NCBI GenBank assembly: GCA_030666765.1
Contig: DAOUXE010000034.1
Span: 1 to 8,344 of the forward strand
From: Methanosarcinales archaeon
Lineage (GTDB): Archaea > Halobacteriota > Methanosarcinia > Methanosarcinales > Methanogasteraceae
Direction: 5' to 3'
DNA: 8,344 bases
In this document: positions 1 to 5,755 of the stretch, in pieces
Position numbering within the stretch: position 1 is the stretch's first letter
Layout of the letters: each line of letters starts with the position of its first letter
Translations under genes and position numbers: made by a program
The notes under the pieces: model-generated
Databases searched by the model: none
What the model was told of the DNA's origin: nothing
Seen by the model: the letters and a program-made list of their open reading frames with translations, nothing else

Positions 1-50
1 CGTGGGAGTGTCCAGATATAAAACCACGCGATTACATGAGATTCACCCAG

Positions 51-90
51 AAATCTTGCGAAAATCCGTGCAATCCTGTGGTTCCTACCA
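51..90 (+). repeat. Degenerate 'ATCTGTG' dispersed repeat, copy A
   Basis: This stretch is built of repeated phrases close to aatcYgtg (aaatcttgcg, aaatccgtg, aatcctgtgg) and ends in cctac. The same succession of phrases, also ending in cctac, occurs in the same orientation at about 1294-1328. Phrases of this kind recur in intergenic DNA of many genomes, and I infer an eroded intergenic repeat. The two copies bracket the radical SAM gene. The match is loose, with a gap near the end, so this rests on pattern likeness rather than strict identity. Confidence 0.4.
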
Positions 91-196
91 CTTATTATCG
101 AGCATCTTCTAAGTGAATCCACAAAAGTTACGTTCCACTTCTTCATAACTCACACCTGAATGATGCTTCGTATGGTCACGATAGCAAATCAAGAGG

Positions 197-204
197 TTAT
201 AATT
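197..204 (+). promoter_or_regulatory. Possible TATA box for the radical SAM gene
   Basis: The A/T octamer ttataatt is centred about 35 bp upstream of the GTG at 235. With the usual archaeal spacing of roughly 26 bp to the transcription start, the mRNA would begin near 226 and carry a leader of about 9 nt. No clear Shine-Dalgarno sequence lies directly before the GTG. If the true start is GTG 355 or 364, the leader would be about 130 nt. Confidence 0.3.
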
Positions 205-234
205 TTTGTGGAGTTACTTACTTAACCGCCGTTT

Positions 235-1080
235 GTGCGCATAAGCGATTCGTTCACCTGCACAATCTCGCGTTTTTGGTCAATTAAAGCACGCTACGCT
301 CAATGTGCGGGTACACACATTTCCATCAGATATTGTCAATCAATAAACCCGTGTGTAAAACCGGTGGGTGAGAGATTTTTATTTGTGAGTTCCCTTACTT
401 GCTTCCTGCATGGCTGCAACTACCGGTGTCCCCAGTGCCAGAACCATGTAATGGCATTCACAGGCGGCGTGGCGATGACTCCGGAAACGACTGCAGAGAT
501 GCTTGCCCGGATGAAAGGGATGTATCAAGTAGAGAGGGTCGCTTTTTCGGGTGGAGAGTGCACCTTGAATAGGAAATTTTTGATTGAGTCAATAAAATAT
601 CTGAAAAGGATTAATAATGGTGTGAGAATCCATGTGGATACAAACGGATCTCTGCTCACCAGCGATTACATCGATGAACTCGTGGATGCTGGTATGACTG
701 ACATCGGAATCGATCTCAAGGCTCTGTCGCTGGATACGTTCACAAGGATCACAGCAGTCTCAAAGGATGCTGAAAGATACCTGAAAACCGCGTGGAATGC
801 TGTAAAATACATTCTTGATAACCATGATATTTTTATAGGCATAGGCATTCCATATAACCAGGCTTTAACCACTCCTGAAGAGATCAGGGCGATGGGGGAA
901 GAGATTGCACAGATGAGCACGGACGTTCAGGTATCTCTGCTTGATTACCGCCCGGCATTCAAGAGACGCGATCTCACTATACCGACCGCCGCAGAGATGG
1001 CTGAGATGAAGAGTATCCTCAATGCTACGGGTCTTAACAATGTGATCGCCCAGACCGAGGAGGGATATATCGGTCCCTGA
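235..1080 (+). CDS. Radical SAM enzyme, PflA-activase type
   Basis: A radical SAM enzyme should reductively cleave S-adenosylmethionine at a [4Fe-4S] cluster to make a 5'-deoxyadenosyl radical. The cluster motif CX3CX2C is seen at Cys61, Cys65 and Cys68 (GCNYRCPQCQN). The SAM-binding GGE lies at 106-108 (FSGGECT), followed by DTNG at 135-138 and GIDLKA at 158-163, an order typical of COG1180 PflA-like proteins. The C-terminus (LLDYRPAF at 235-242, QTEEGYIGP at the end) also fits that group. The 281-residue length is in the family range. The N-terminal 43 residues carry four extra cysteines (9, 24, 34, 40) and match no domain I know. GTG 235 is the longest start, because TAA 223-225 precedes it in frame. 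GTG 355 or 364 are alternatives that would remove most of that segment. It stands alone, convergent with the amidohydrolase operon, and no glycyl-radical partner is in view, so the substrate is unknown. Confidence 0.85.
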   Translation: MRISDSFTCTISRFWSIKARYAQCAGTHISIRYCQSINPCVKPVGERFLFVSSLTCFLHGCNYRCPQCQNHVMAFTGGVAMTPETTAEMLARMKGMYQVERVAFSGGECTLNRKFLIESIKYLKRINNGVRIHVDTNGSLLTSDYIDELVDAGMTDIGIDLKALSLDTFTRITAVSKDAERYLKTAWNAVKYILDNHDIFIGIGIPYNQALTTPEEIRAMGEEIAQMSTDVQVSLLDYRPAFKRRDLTIPTAAEMAEMKSILNATGLNNVIAQTEEGYIGP

Positions 1081-1125
1081 TCAGGTCTCAGGTCTTGCAT
1101 GCAGGCACTTTCACCTTGCAACCGC

Positions 1126-1133
1126 TTTTTATA
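1126..1133 (+). promoter_or_regulatory. Orphan TATA box after the radical SAM gene
   Basis: The sequence accgctttttataga contains a strong-looking archaeal TATA box (tttttata). It resembles the box preceding cobQ at 5782-5790. An ATG lies about 36 bp downstream at 1166, but its ORF has only 13 codons. The T5 run could instead help end transcription of the radical SAM gene. Confidence 0.35.
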
Positions 1134-1165
1134 GATCGCGTTATCCGCGTATCCACTTCGAAAGT

Positions 1166-1207
1166 ATGGTAAAACGCATCTTCGGTCTTTTTGAAAAATA
1201 TACATAA
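1166..1207 (+). other. 13-codon mini-ORF or decapitated gene start
   Basis: ATG 1166 opens a frame reading MVKRIFGLFEKYT that stops at TAA 1205-1207. Its amino end resembles the basic and hydrophobic start of a normal protein, and it sits behind a good TATA box. It ends just before the hairpin and repeat zone. It may be a leader peptide, the relic of a gene lost when repeat sequence arrived, or chance. I do not call it a CDS. Confidence 0.2.
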
Positions 1208-1226
1208 AAAACCTTAATCTGAGTTC

Positions 1227-1278
1227 ATCAGTGTTAATCTGTGGCTAAAAGTCATATCAGCTACAGATTAATGCTGAT
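1227..1278 (+). repeat. Inverted repeat with 20-bp arms (RNA hairpin)
   Basis: The left arm is 1227-1246, the loop 1247-1258 and the right arm 1259-1278. Seventeen of 20 positions are Watson-Crick pairs. The other three become G-U wobbles in RNA read from the plus strand, so that transcript could fold into an uninterrupted 20-bp stem with a 12-nt loop. The arms contain the same ttaatctgt phrase as the dispersed repeat. The position after the radical SAM stop suggests a 3'-end processing or termination structure or a small mobile-repeat relic; no further evidence decides between them. Confidence 0.6.
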
Positions 1279-1293
1279 TACACTGGTTAAAAC

Positions 1294-1328
1294 AATATCT
1301 GCGTAAATTTGTGAAATCTGTACCTACG
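1294..1328 (+). repeat. Degenerate 'ATCTGTG' dispersed repeat, copy B
   Basis: The phrases aatatctgcg, aaatttgtg and aaatctgt followed by acctac match the order of phrases in copy A at 51-90, in the same orientation. This copy abuts the hairpin, whose arms use the same vocabulary, so hairpin and repeat may be parts of one eroded element. Confidence 0.4.
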
Positions 1329-1494
1329 ATAATTATCATAAATCATCGATTTTTTTAGATGGTGTCCCGGTTACCACTTAATTTGAGACGAATACTTATC
1401 CGTCATCTCTTTGTACCCATGGATAAGTGGCGATGGGCATGACCGGGTCGCTTATATCGCCCATTGTTTCTCCAAAACCTTGATTTACCGCTAC

Positions 1495-2646
1495 TTATTG
1501 CATTCGAGCACCCGTATCGCCAGAACAGAAGACGATATCTCCTGCCCTTGCGCGCCTGACAACGCTTCTCAGGATATTCTTTGCGCCCGTTAGATTATAA
1601 GAATCCTCATTAAGCACTGTAACCCTCGCATCCATCCCCGGCTCGATGACCCCGCAGTTGAGACCGAGTGCAATCGCACCTGCACGAGTACAGATCCTGA
1701 GCACCTGCCTTTCACTGATCTGGCAGAGCGACGAGAGAAACCTCATCTCAGAAAAGATATCAACAGAATTAAACATCACATTATCGGTGCCGGCAGCAAC
1801 CTGTACCCCTGCGGCAAGCATCTCCTTAACAGGTGGAACTCCGACCCGTGTCACGAGATTTGACCGGATGCAGACCACAACCGGGATATTCTCTTTGGCA
1901 ACCCCGCGCAGGTCATCACGGGATGCGTGTACGAGATGTATCAGGAGATCAGGGTCTAACTCAAGCGCATCCCTGATATCGGTGGAATCAAGTTCCCCTG
2001 CGTGAATAGCGAAGACTCCTCTTTGCCTCCGGGTCCGCCCCGCGATTGCTGCCGCAAACCCTTCCGCGTAATCGTTGGTGCTGCTGATCCCGATGCCGTC
2101 AGCCAGTTCAAGGATCAAATCGATCTCGTCCACGGAATCACCCTCCGCCCCATCCTCGCCACCACCTTTGCCCCCACCGGGTCTGCCAAGAATCACGGCA
2201 TCCACATCGCCAGCGCATCCAAAAGTCGATGCGGCATCGATCGCACGCATCAGCGCAAGCACGCCGGGAAGCCCTCCTTCCCTGAAATCGGCAAATGCAC
2301 AGGTACCCGTAGCCACCATGTCGCAGATGCTCGCCTGCATTGCGTGCACGAGATCGTGCGTGCTGGTCCCCTGGAGAACACGATGCTTCAATCCATCCGG
2401 AGGGCGCACCAGACTGGCAATATCCGTGATCGGAGGATCCTTGAGCACGGAATCCCCTATATGTGTGTGTGCATTCACAAAAGCAGGCAGGATGATGCCG
2501 TGCGCCAGCGCATCCACGCGCCCGGGCTCCTCGCAAATCTCAGCGATCACGCCGTCCCTGATGCAGATATATCCATCGACCACATCAAAGTCCTCGCCAC
2601 GGAGGATGCTTCCTGAGAGCAGGTATTCATCCATCGGCATATTCAC
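1495..2646 (-). CDS. Amidohydrolase-superfamily metal-dependent hydrolase or deaminase
   Basis: This is a cytoplasmic TIM-barrel hydrolase of the COG0402 kind (cytosine, SAH/MTA and chlorotriazine deaminase relatives). The metal and catalytic set is complete: HTH at His60/His62 after LPAFVNA, HAGE at His215-Glu218, a late His in the HLVHAS segment (probably His240), and Asp288 in GTDN. The N-terminal beta-sandwich half (about 8-52) and C-terminal half (about 333-378, EPGMDARVTVL) flank the barrel as expected. The 383-residue length is slightly short for the family, which usually exceeds 400. Residues 154-172 form a Gly/Asp/Glu-rich low-complexity insertion between two barrel segments. The gene follows the unknown protein in one operon and overlaps it. 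Met1 (2646), Met3 (2640) and Met5 (2634) are all possible starts, and none has a clear Shine-Dalgarno. Met5 gives the tightest coupling, an 8-nt overlap around GGATGA. The substrate cannot be read from the sequence; a purine or thioadenosine deaminase role is possible. Confidence 0.85.
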   Translation of the reverse strand: MNMPMDEYLLSGSILRGEDFDVVDGYICIRDGVIAEICEEPGRVDALAHGIILPAFVNAHTHIGDSVLKDPPITDIASLVRPPDGLKHRVLQGTSTHDLVHAMQASICDMVATGTCAFADFREGGLPGVLALMRAIDAASTFGCAGDVDAVILGRPGGGKGGGEDGAEGDSVDEIDLILELADGIGISSTNDYAEGFAAAIAGRTRRQRGVFAIHAGELDSTDIRDALELDPDLLIHLVHASRDDLRGVAKENIPVVVCIRSNLVTRVGVPPVKEMLAAGVQVAAGTDNVMFNSVDIFSEMRFLSSLCQISERQVLRICTRAGAIALGLNCGVIEPGMDARVTVLNEDSYNLTGAKNILRSVVRRARAGDIVFCSGDTGARMQ

Positions 2647-3298
2647 TGACGCAATTTTTAATCGGGTTCTTGATCATGTTCTTGAGTTTAGCCTCTATCT
2701 TTTCAAACGCATCGGTGATCTCAGTACCAAAATCCGCATCATCAGGCTCGATGCGTGACAACTGCTCAAGCATCTGGTAGACCAGGAACAGATACCCTTC
2801 GGGTTCGTCTGTAATGGTGATCGAATCGCCACTCGCATTGACAAGCTTCATTGTAATGTCGCCCACCCCGCCATCCGAATCGTAATTGATGCAAAATCGG
2901 GTATGCTCAAGCCCCTCCGGATGCCTCATGCACATCTCGGCATGTTCTGCTTTCGCACCATAGAGCGCGATAAGATATCGGAGAAACGTTATGACCCGCT
3001 CAGGAACCTTCAGCCGCTCGTATTCCACAAGCACAATCGGATCATTAGCAAACAGCGGAAACGTTATGGTCTGCCCGACATCTTCGCCAAATGCCAGAGC
3101 AATAGCCGTCAGGAGGTCATCGTGTGTACCGTAGCCGATATCGCTCAGATGACACTCGATCAGATCCCGGATATATCTCCCTTCCGGATCGCTTTTTAGG
3201 ATCCTTGCGATTGCAGCACTGCCTTTTTTGATATTTATATCAGCATCCGGAGCGAACACATTCACGTCGTCTTCGGGAGTCTTCCTTCTCTTTGTCAT
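2627..3298 (-). CDS. Unknown soluble protein, first gene of amidohydrolase operon
   Basis: I do not recognise the family. The protein has 223 residues from the ATG at 3298, with no signal peptide and no membrane segment. A charged N-terminus (KRRKTPEDD) is followed by a mixed helical middle (about residues 45-120: DLLTAIALAFGED, VITFLRYLIALYG), a more strand-like part with CINYDSDGGVG and ITITDEPEGYLF (about 135-170), and a C-terminal helix rich in Lys and Glu (about 190-215). The reading frame extends to a TTG at 3310, but ATG 3298 has GGTGAG four bases upstream and is the better start. The 3' end overlaps the amidohydrolase start, which implies translational coupling and perhaps a role with that enzyme. 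An A/T box (attttaa, about 3331-3337) lies at promoter distance upstream on the minus strand. Confidence 0.75.
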   Translation of the reverse strand: MTKRRKTPEDDVNVFAPDADINIKKGSAAIARILKSDPEGRYIRDLIECHLSDIGYGTHDDLLTAIALAFGEDVGQTITFPLFANDPIVLVEYERLKVPERVITFLRYLIALYGAKAEHAEMCMRHPEGLEHTRFCINYDSDGGVGDITMKLVNASGDSITITDEPEGYLFLVYQMLEQLSRIEPDDADFGTEITDAFEKIEAKLKNMIKNPIKNCVSEYADG

Positions 3299-3302
3299 GC
3301 AT

Positions 3303-3308
3303 CTCACC
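3303..3308 (-). promoter_or_regulatory. Shine-Dalgarno deciding start at 3298
   Basis: On the minus strand GGTGAG stands four bases before the ATG at 3298-3296. It fits the archaeal 16S rRNA 3' end, and it selects this ATG over the upstream in-frame TTG at 3310, which would include the site within the coding sequence. Confidence 0.6.
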
Positions 3309-3330
3309 AATCAGATTTACGCTCTGCTGG

Positions 3331-3337
3331 TTAAAAT
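3331..3337 (-). promoter_or_regulatory. Possible TATA box for the two-gene operon
   Basis: The minus strand reads aacattttaacc here, centred about 26 bp before position 3308. Transcription would begin at or just before the GGTGAG site, giving a leader of about 10 nt. The box is a weak match, so this is a position-based suggestion. Confidence 0.25.
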
Positions 3338-3450
3338 GTTATTCGTGGACAAGAGTTTCGGGACGATATCATTCGACCAATGATCTCACCACTCCGCGAC
3401 CCACCTACGCAAGTTCGGCACCTGGACCCATGCGCCCCTAACCTCCTACA

Positions 3451-3838
3451 TGGCATTGCCCTGGTGCACACGACTATTTTCGTGAGTCGTCACCAGAATG
3501 ACCACAACCAGATGACGAAACACCTGATAATCCTCGGAACCACATCCCATGTCCGAAAGAGCGTATTAGCCGCCGAATTCTGCCATATATTCTCAAGACC
3601 GCGCTGACTGCTCATTTTAAAGCGCAGAACATGAGTCTTAACTCATGGATCACGAAGGACGGTGGCGAGATCGGGATTGCGCAGGCGATACAGACGTGGG
3701 CTGCCGGAATTGAGCCTACTGTGGATATTAACCCGGTTCTCCTAAAGCCGAAGGGTGACCGGCTATCGCAGGTGATCATCCTTGGCAGACCCGCGTACGA
3801 TCGGGCAGCAGGCGACTATTATGAGTCGATAAACGAGG
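3451..3838 (+). repeat. Direct repeat, left copy (partial cobQ and its promoter)
   Basis: These 388 bp align with 5756-6144 in the same orientation. By hand alignment about 340 of 389 columns agree (roughly 87%), with a single 1-base gap. Likeness starts at tggcattgccctg and ends at aacgagg. A weaker resemblance may extend some 40 bp further left (ctgg/ccatgc against cagg/ctatgc). The copies are 2.3 kb apart and flank the DUF2254-type gene. Confidence 0.9.
3512..3838 (+). pseudogene. cobQ: Broken 5' fragment of cobQ (cobyric acid synthase)
   Basis: Translation from ATG 3512 gives a near copy of the CobQ N-terminus. It then shifts frame because one G present in the intact gene is missing after 3594. 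The continuation ([15 protein letters not shown]...) is in another frame from 3631. Only about the first 109 of 492 codons remain, and no glutaminase domain exists. The nucleotide-binding loop is also ruined, since GTASHVGKS of the intact gene reads GTTSHVRKS here. The TATA box of the intact gene (tttttataa) is replaced by tttcgtgag. It adjoins the divergent amidohydrolase operon, so it may mark the original place of cobQ. After 3838 the frame runs on as antisense of the neighbouring gene, and that part is not cobQ. Confidence 0.9.
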
Positions 3839-3912
3839 CTGTTTTGAGTTCTGTAGGTTGTAGTTGGATATCTTTTTTCGGGTTTGTCGTATGGAAGTTA
3901 TTCAGATTTTTT

Positions 3913-5646
3913 TTACTCGTAATTTTCGAGTTCTTGTTCATACATCTGCATGAACTTTCGGGAGGGTTTATGGTCATGTTCTTGTAGTTGTGATTTGTAG
4001 TCTTGGATTGTATTTTTAGTCATTTCTTCGCTTGAAATTGTTAACTCTGCGAGAGACTTTGCTGCCTCCAATGCTGTATCTCCGAGTCCTTTTTCTACAG
4101 CAGCTTTTCCAATACCCCCAATGGACTTTGCTGCCTCCAATGCCGCACCTTTGAACCCTGCGGCTTGCCCAACATCTCCAAGGGACCTTGTTGCCTCCAA
4201 TGCTGCACCTTCGAGTCCTTTTTCTACAGCAGCTTTTCCAATACCTCCAAGAGACCATGCTGCTTGCAATACTACATTTTCACGTTCCTTTCCTGCGACA
4301 GATATTCCAACACCCCCAAGTTCCTTTCCTGCGGCAGCGATTCCAACATCTCCGAGAAACTTTGTCGCTTGCCGTGTCGCATCTCTAAGTCCTTTTCCCA
4401 CAGCAGCTTTTCCAATACCTCCAAGAGACCATGCTGCTTGCCATACCACACCGTCGAGTCTTTTTTCTATGGCAGCTGTTCCGATAGCTACGAGAAACTT
4501 TTCCGCTTGTTTCGCCGCATCTTCAAGTTCCTTTCCTGCGGCATCTATTCCAACATCTCCTATAAACTCTGCTGCTTGCGACGCCGCAAAATCGAGCCTT
4601 TCTTTTGCAGTCAATTCCTCAAAGAATTTCAAGCTTTCAAGAACTTTTATGGCAGATTCTCCATCTCCTATGCTCACAGCCAACTTTCCAATTCGTCTAA
4701 GATGAGTGCAAAAATGCCCTGAAATCTTTTCCTCGTAGTTCGAACCTTTAATTGATTTTCCTTTTTCTGTTATCGCTTTTAATCCGTATTCCGTTGTAAC
4801 AAGATCATATCGCATTATTGAACCGTGAATTATATCGACGATTGGCTGCACCGGATCGTCTTCTGAAGGATCTGTTCGATACGTTCTTTGCTTTTCTTTA
4901 GATTCACTAAATCTTAAAACAGTTTTTCTGATTATTCCATCTGGAAATTTCTCTATAATATTTTTTGGTTTTAAAAAGTTGATTACATTTCCAACATGCC
5001 AGAACAATCCCGCGGGCTGCACCGGAGCGTCTTTTGCAGGATCTGTTCCATCCTCTCTCTGTTTTTCTTTAGATTTAATGAACTCTAAAACGTTACCTTG
5101 GGTTATGTCCTCTGATAATTTCTCTATAATATTTTTTGGTTTTAAAAAGTTGATTACATTTCCAACATGCCAGAACAATCCTGCAAAAGCAACAATTCCC
5201 ATTAAATACGCAAGAAAAACACAAAACTCGAGAGAAACGGTGATGCCCCACGGATTCAGATTTGAGTATTCGCTCCCTATCGTCTCCAGAATGAAAACCC
5301 CGAAAAACATCGATAAACCATACCAAACCAGCAGCACCCACATGACTCTGTCATTTCTGAAAATATCGATCACCCGCGGAGAATATGCAGAAGCGGTTAG
5401 TTGAACTGCAACAAGCGTCATTGTCACAACAATGGCAATGATTGCAGCCTGACTCTGAAGAAGAGCACTGAGCAGATATCTGGCGCTGCCATCGTCGATC
5501 TCGAAGGTGCCGAAATAAATATTTTTAACATTCCAAATAATAGCAGGTAATATAAGTACAATGAATGAAATGAGATACCACATCGACAGGTCTCTCTTCT
5601 TGAACCATTGAACCAATCGATTGTTTTTTCCCTTCCTGTCCTGCAT
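3913..5646 (-). CDS. DUF2254-like membrane protein with C-terminal HEAT-like repeats
   Basis: From ATG 5646 the protein has 577 residues. Four hydrophobic segments (about 22-45, 62-84, 101-123 and 133-161) form the N-terminal membrane part. The segment with [19 protein letters not shown] and [16 protein letters not shown] matches the hallmark of DUF2254 predicted membrane proteins. A 57-residue unit starting [14 protein letters not shown] occurs twice in direct succession (155-211 and 212-268). A soluble helical part follows, with about eight 23-residue repeats of the form QAAxSLGxIGxAAxxKGL (350-541), resembling HEAT-like repeats. The tail is charged. An in-frame TTG at 5709 would add 21 residues of no membrane character, so the ATG is preferred. 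The DNA is visibly A/T-richer than the flanking genes, and the gene lies between the two cobQ copies, facing away from the intact one. I infer a membrane-anchored protein with a cytoplasmic protein-binding superhelix. The function is unknown. Confidence 0.8.
   Translation of the reverse strand: MQDRKGKNNRLVQWFKKRDLSMWYLISFIVLILPAIIWNVKNIYFGTFEIDDGSARYLLSALLQSQAAIIAIVVTMTLVAVQLTASAYSPRVIDIFRNDRVMWVLLVWYGLSMFFGVFILETIGSEYSNLNPWGITVSLEFCVFLAYLMGIVAFAGLFWHVGNVINFLKPKNIIEKLSEDITQGNVLEFIKSKEKQREDGTDPAKDAPVQPAGLFWHVGNVINFLKPKNIIEKFPDGIIRKTVLRFSESKEKQRTYRTDPSEDDPVQPIVDIIHGSIMRYDLVTTEYGLKAITEKGKSIKGSNYEEKISGHFCTHLRRIGKLAVSIGDGESAIKVLESLKFFEELTAKERLDFAASQAAEFIGDVGIDAAGKELEDAAKQAEKFLVAIGTAAIEKRLDGVVWQAAWSLGGIGKAAVGKGLRDATRQATKFLGDVGIAAAGKELGGVGISVAGKERENVVLQAAWSLGGIGKAAVEKGLEGAALEATRSLGDVGQAAGFKGAALEAAKSIGGIGKAAVEKGLGDTALEAAKSLAELTISSEEMTKNTIQDYKSQLQEHDHKPSRKFMQMYEQELENYE
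4024..4599 (-). repeat. Tandem 69-bp coding repeats (23-residue HEAT-like units)
   Basis: Successive units read [72 protein letters not shown], then a 12-residue partial [12 protein letters not shown], then [34 protein letters not shown] (short), [18 protein letters not shown] and [15 protein letters not shown]. At DNA level, phrases such as ttgcctccaatgc and tctacagcagcttttcc recur nearly unchanged. The repeats explain why the opposite strand is also free of stops here. Confidence 0.85.
4946..5010 (-). repeat. 65-bp exact direct repeat, copy 2 (of 57-codon duplication)
   Basis: These 65 bases are identical to 5117-5181, 171 bp away. They are the conserved part of the second of two adjacent 57-codon units, which span 4843-5013 and 5014-5184. 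Beyond the exact part the two units are only moderately alike. Confidence 0.9.
5117..5181 (-). repeat. 65-bp exact direct repeat, copy 1 (of 57-codon duplication)
   Basis: This is the partner of 4946-5010. It encodes the end of the fourth membrane segment and the following basic stretch ([18 protein letters not shown]). This copy continues directly from the fourth hydrophobic segment and is therefore likely the ancestral one. Confidence 0.9.
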
Positions 5647-5755
5647 GTAAACTAAAATACAACAATCCCAGATAAAACCATTCACAGCATCTCGAGCCCG
5701 CCAGCTCAACCAACATTAACATTCGCGTAATCTTCCAGGTCCTATGCATTCTGTA

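Larger units (their letters stand above)
1..234. other. Non-coding leader region upstream of the radical SAM gene
   Basis: No start-codon ORF of credible length is present. One frame is open from the left edge to a TAA at 110-112 (36 codons), but it has no start and runs through the degenerate repeat at 51-90, so I do not call it a gene. An A/T-rich box (atataaaa, about 15-22) could be a promoter element, but nothing obvious follows it. The in-frame TAA at 223-225 bounds the downstream gene on its 5' side. Confidence 0.6.
1081..1494. other. Intergenic region between convergent genes
   Basis: These 414 bp lie between the stop of the radical SAM gene and the stop of the minus-strand amidohydrolase. 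They hold the orphan TATA box and mini-ORF, the long hairpin at 1227-1278, the repeat copy at about 1294-1328, a T7 run at about 1350-1356 flanked by catc/gatg, and a short inverted repeat (acttatcc 1394-1401, ggataagt 1421-1428). No other credible coding sequence was seen. Confidence 0.6.

Noticed and set aside
2..112. Frame open from the left edge for 36 codons on the plus strand
   Set aside because: No start codon is visible, it runs through the degenerate repeat, and the peptide resembles nothing I know. It could be the end of an upstream gene but cannot be supported.
1344..1362. T7 run flanked by catc and gatg as a terminator
   Set aside because: It could end plus-strand transcription, but it is 270 bp past the radical SAM stop and the stem is only four bases, so no terminator is called.
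1394..1428. Short inverted repeat acttatcc/ggataagt as a terminator
   Set aside because: Eight-base arms, a 19-base loop and no adjacent T run; archaeal termination depends mainly on poly-T, so this is weak.
2002..2758. Two long plus-strand ORFs opposite the amidohydrolase
   Set aside because: They are antisense shadows of a well-supported GC-rich gene with complete catalytic motifs; their translations are low-complexity.
3839..3987. Hydrophobic C-terminal extension of the cobQ fragment frame
   Set aside because: After 3838 the likeness to cobQ ends. The remaining codons are mostly antisense to the end of the DUF2254-type gene, so the hydrophobic look is accidental.
4121..4722. Plus-strand ORFs of 185 and 194 codons opposite the HEAT-like repeats
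   Set aside because: The periodic repeat lacks stops in several frames. The minus-strand frame continues into membrane segments of a known family, so the plus-strand ones are shadows.
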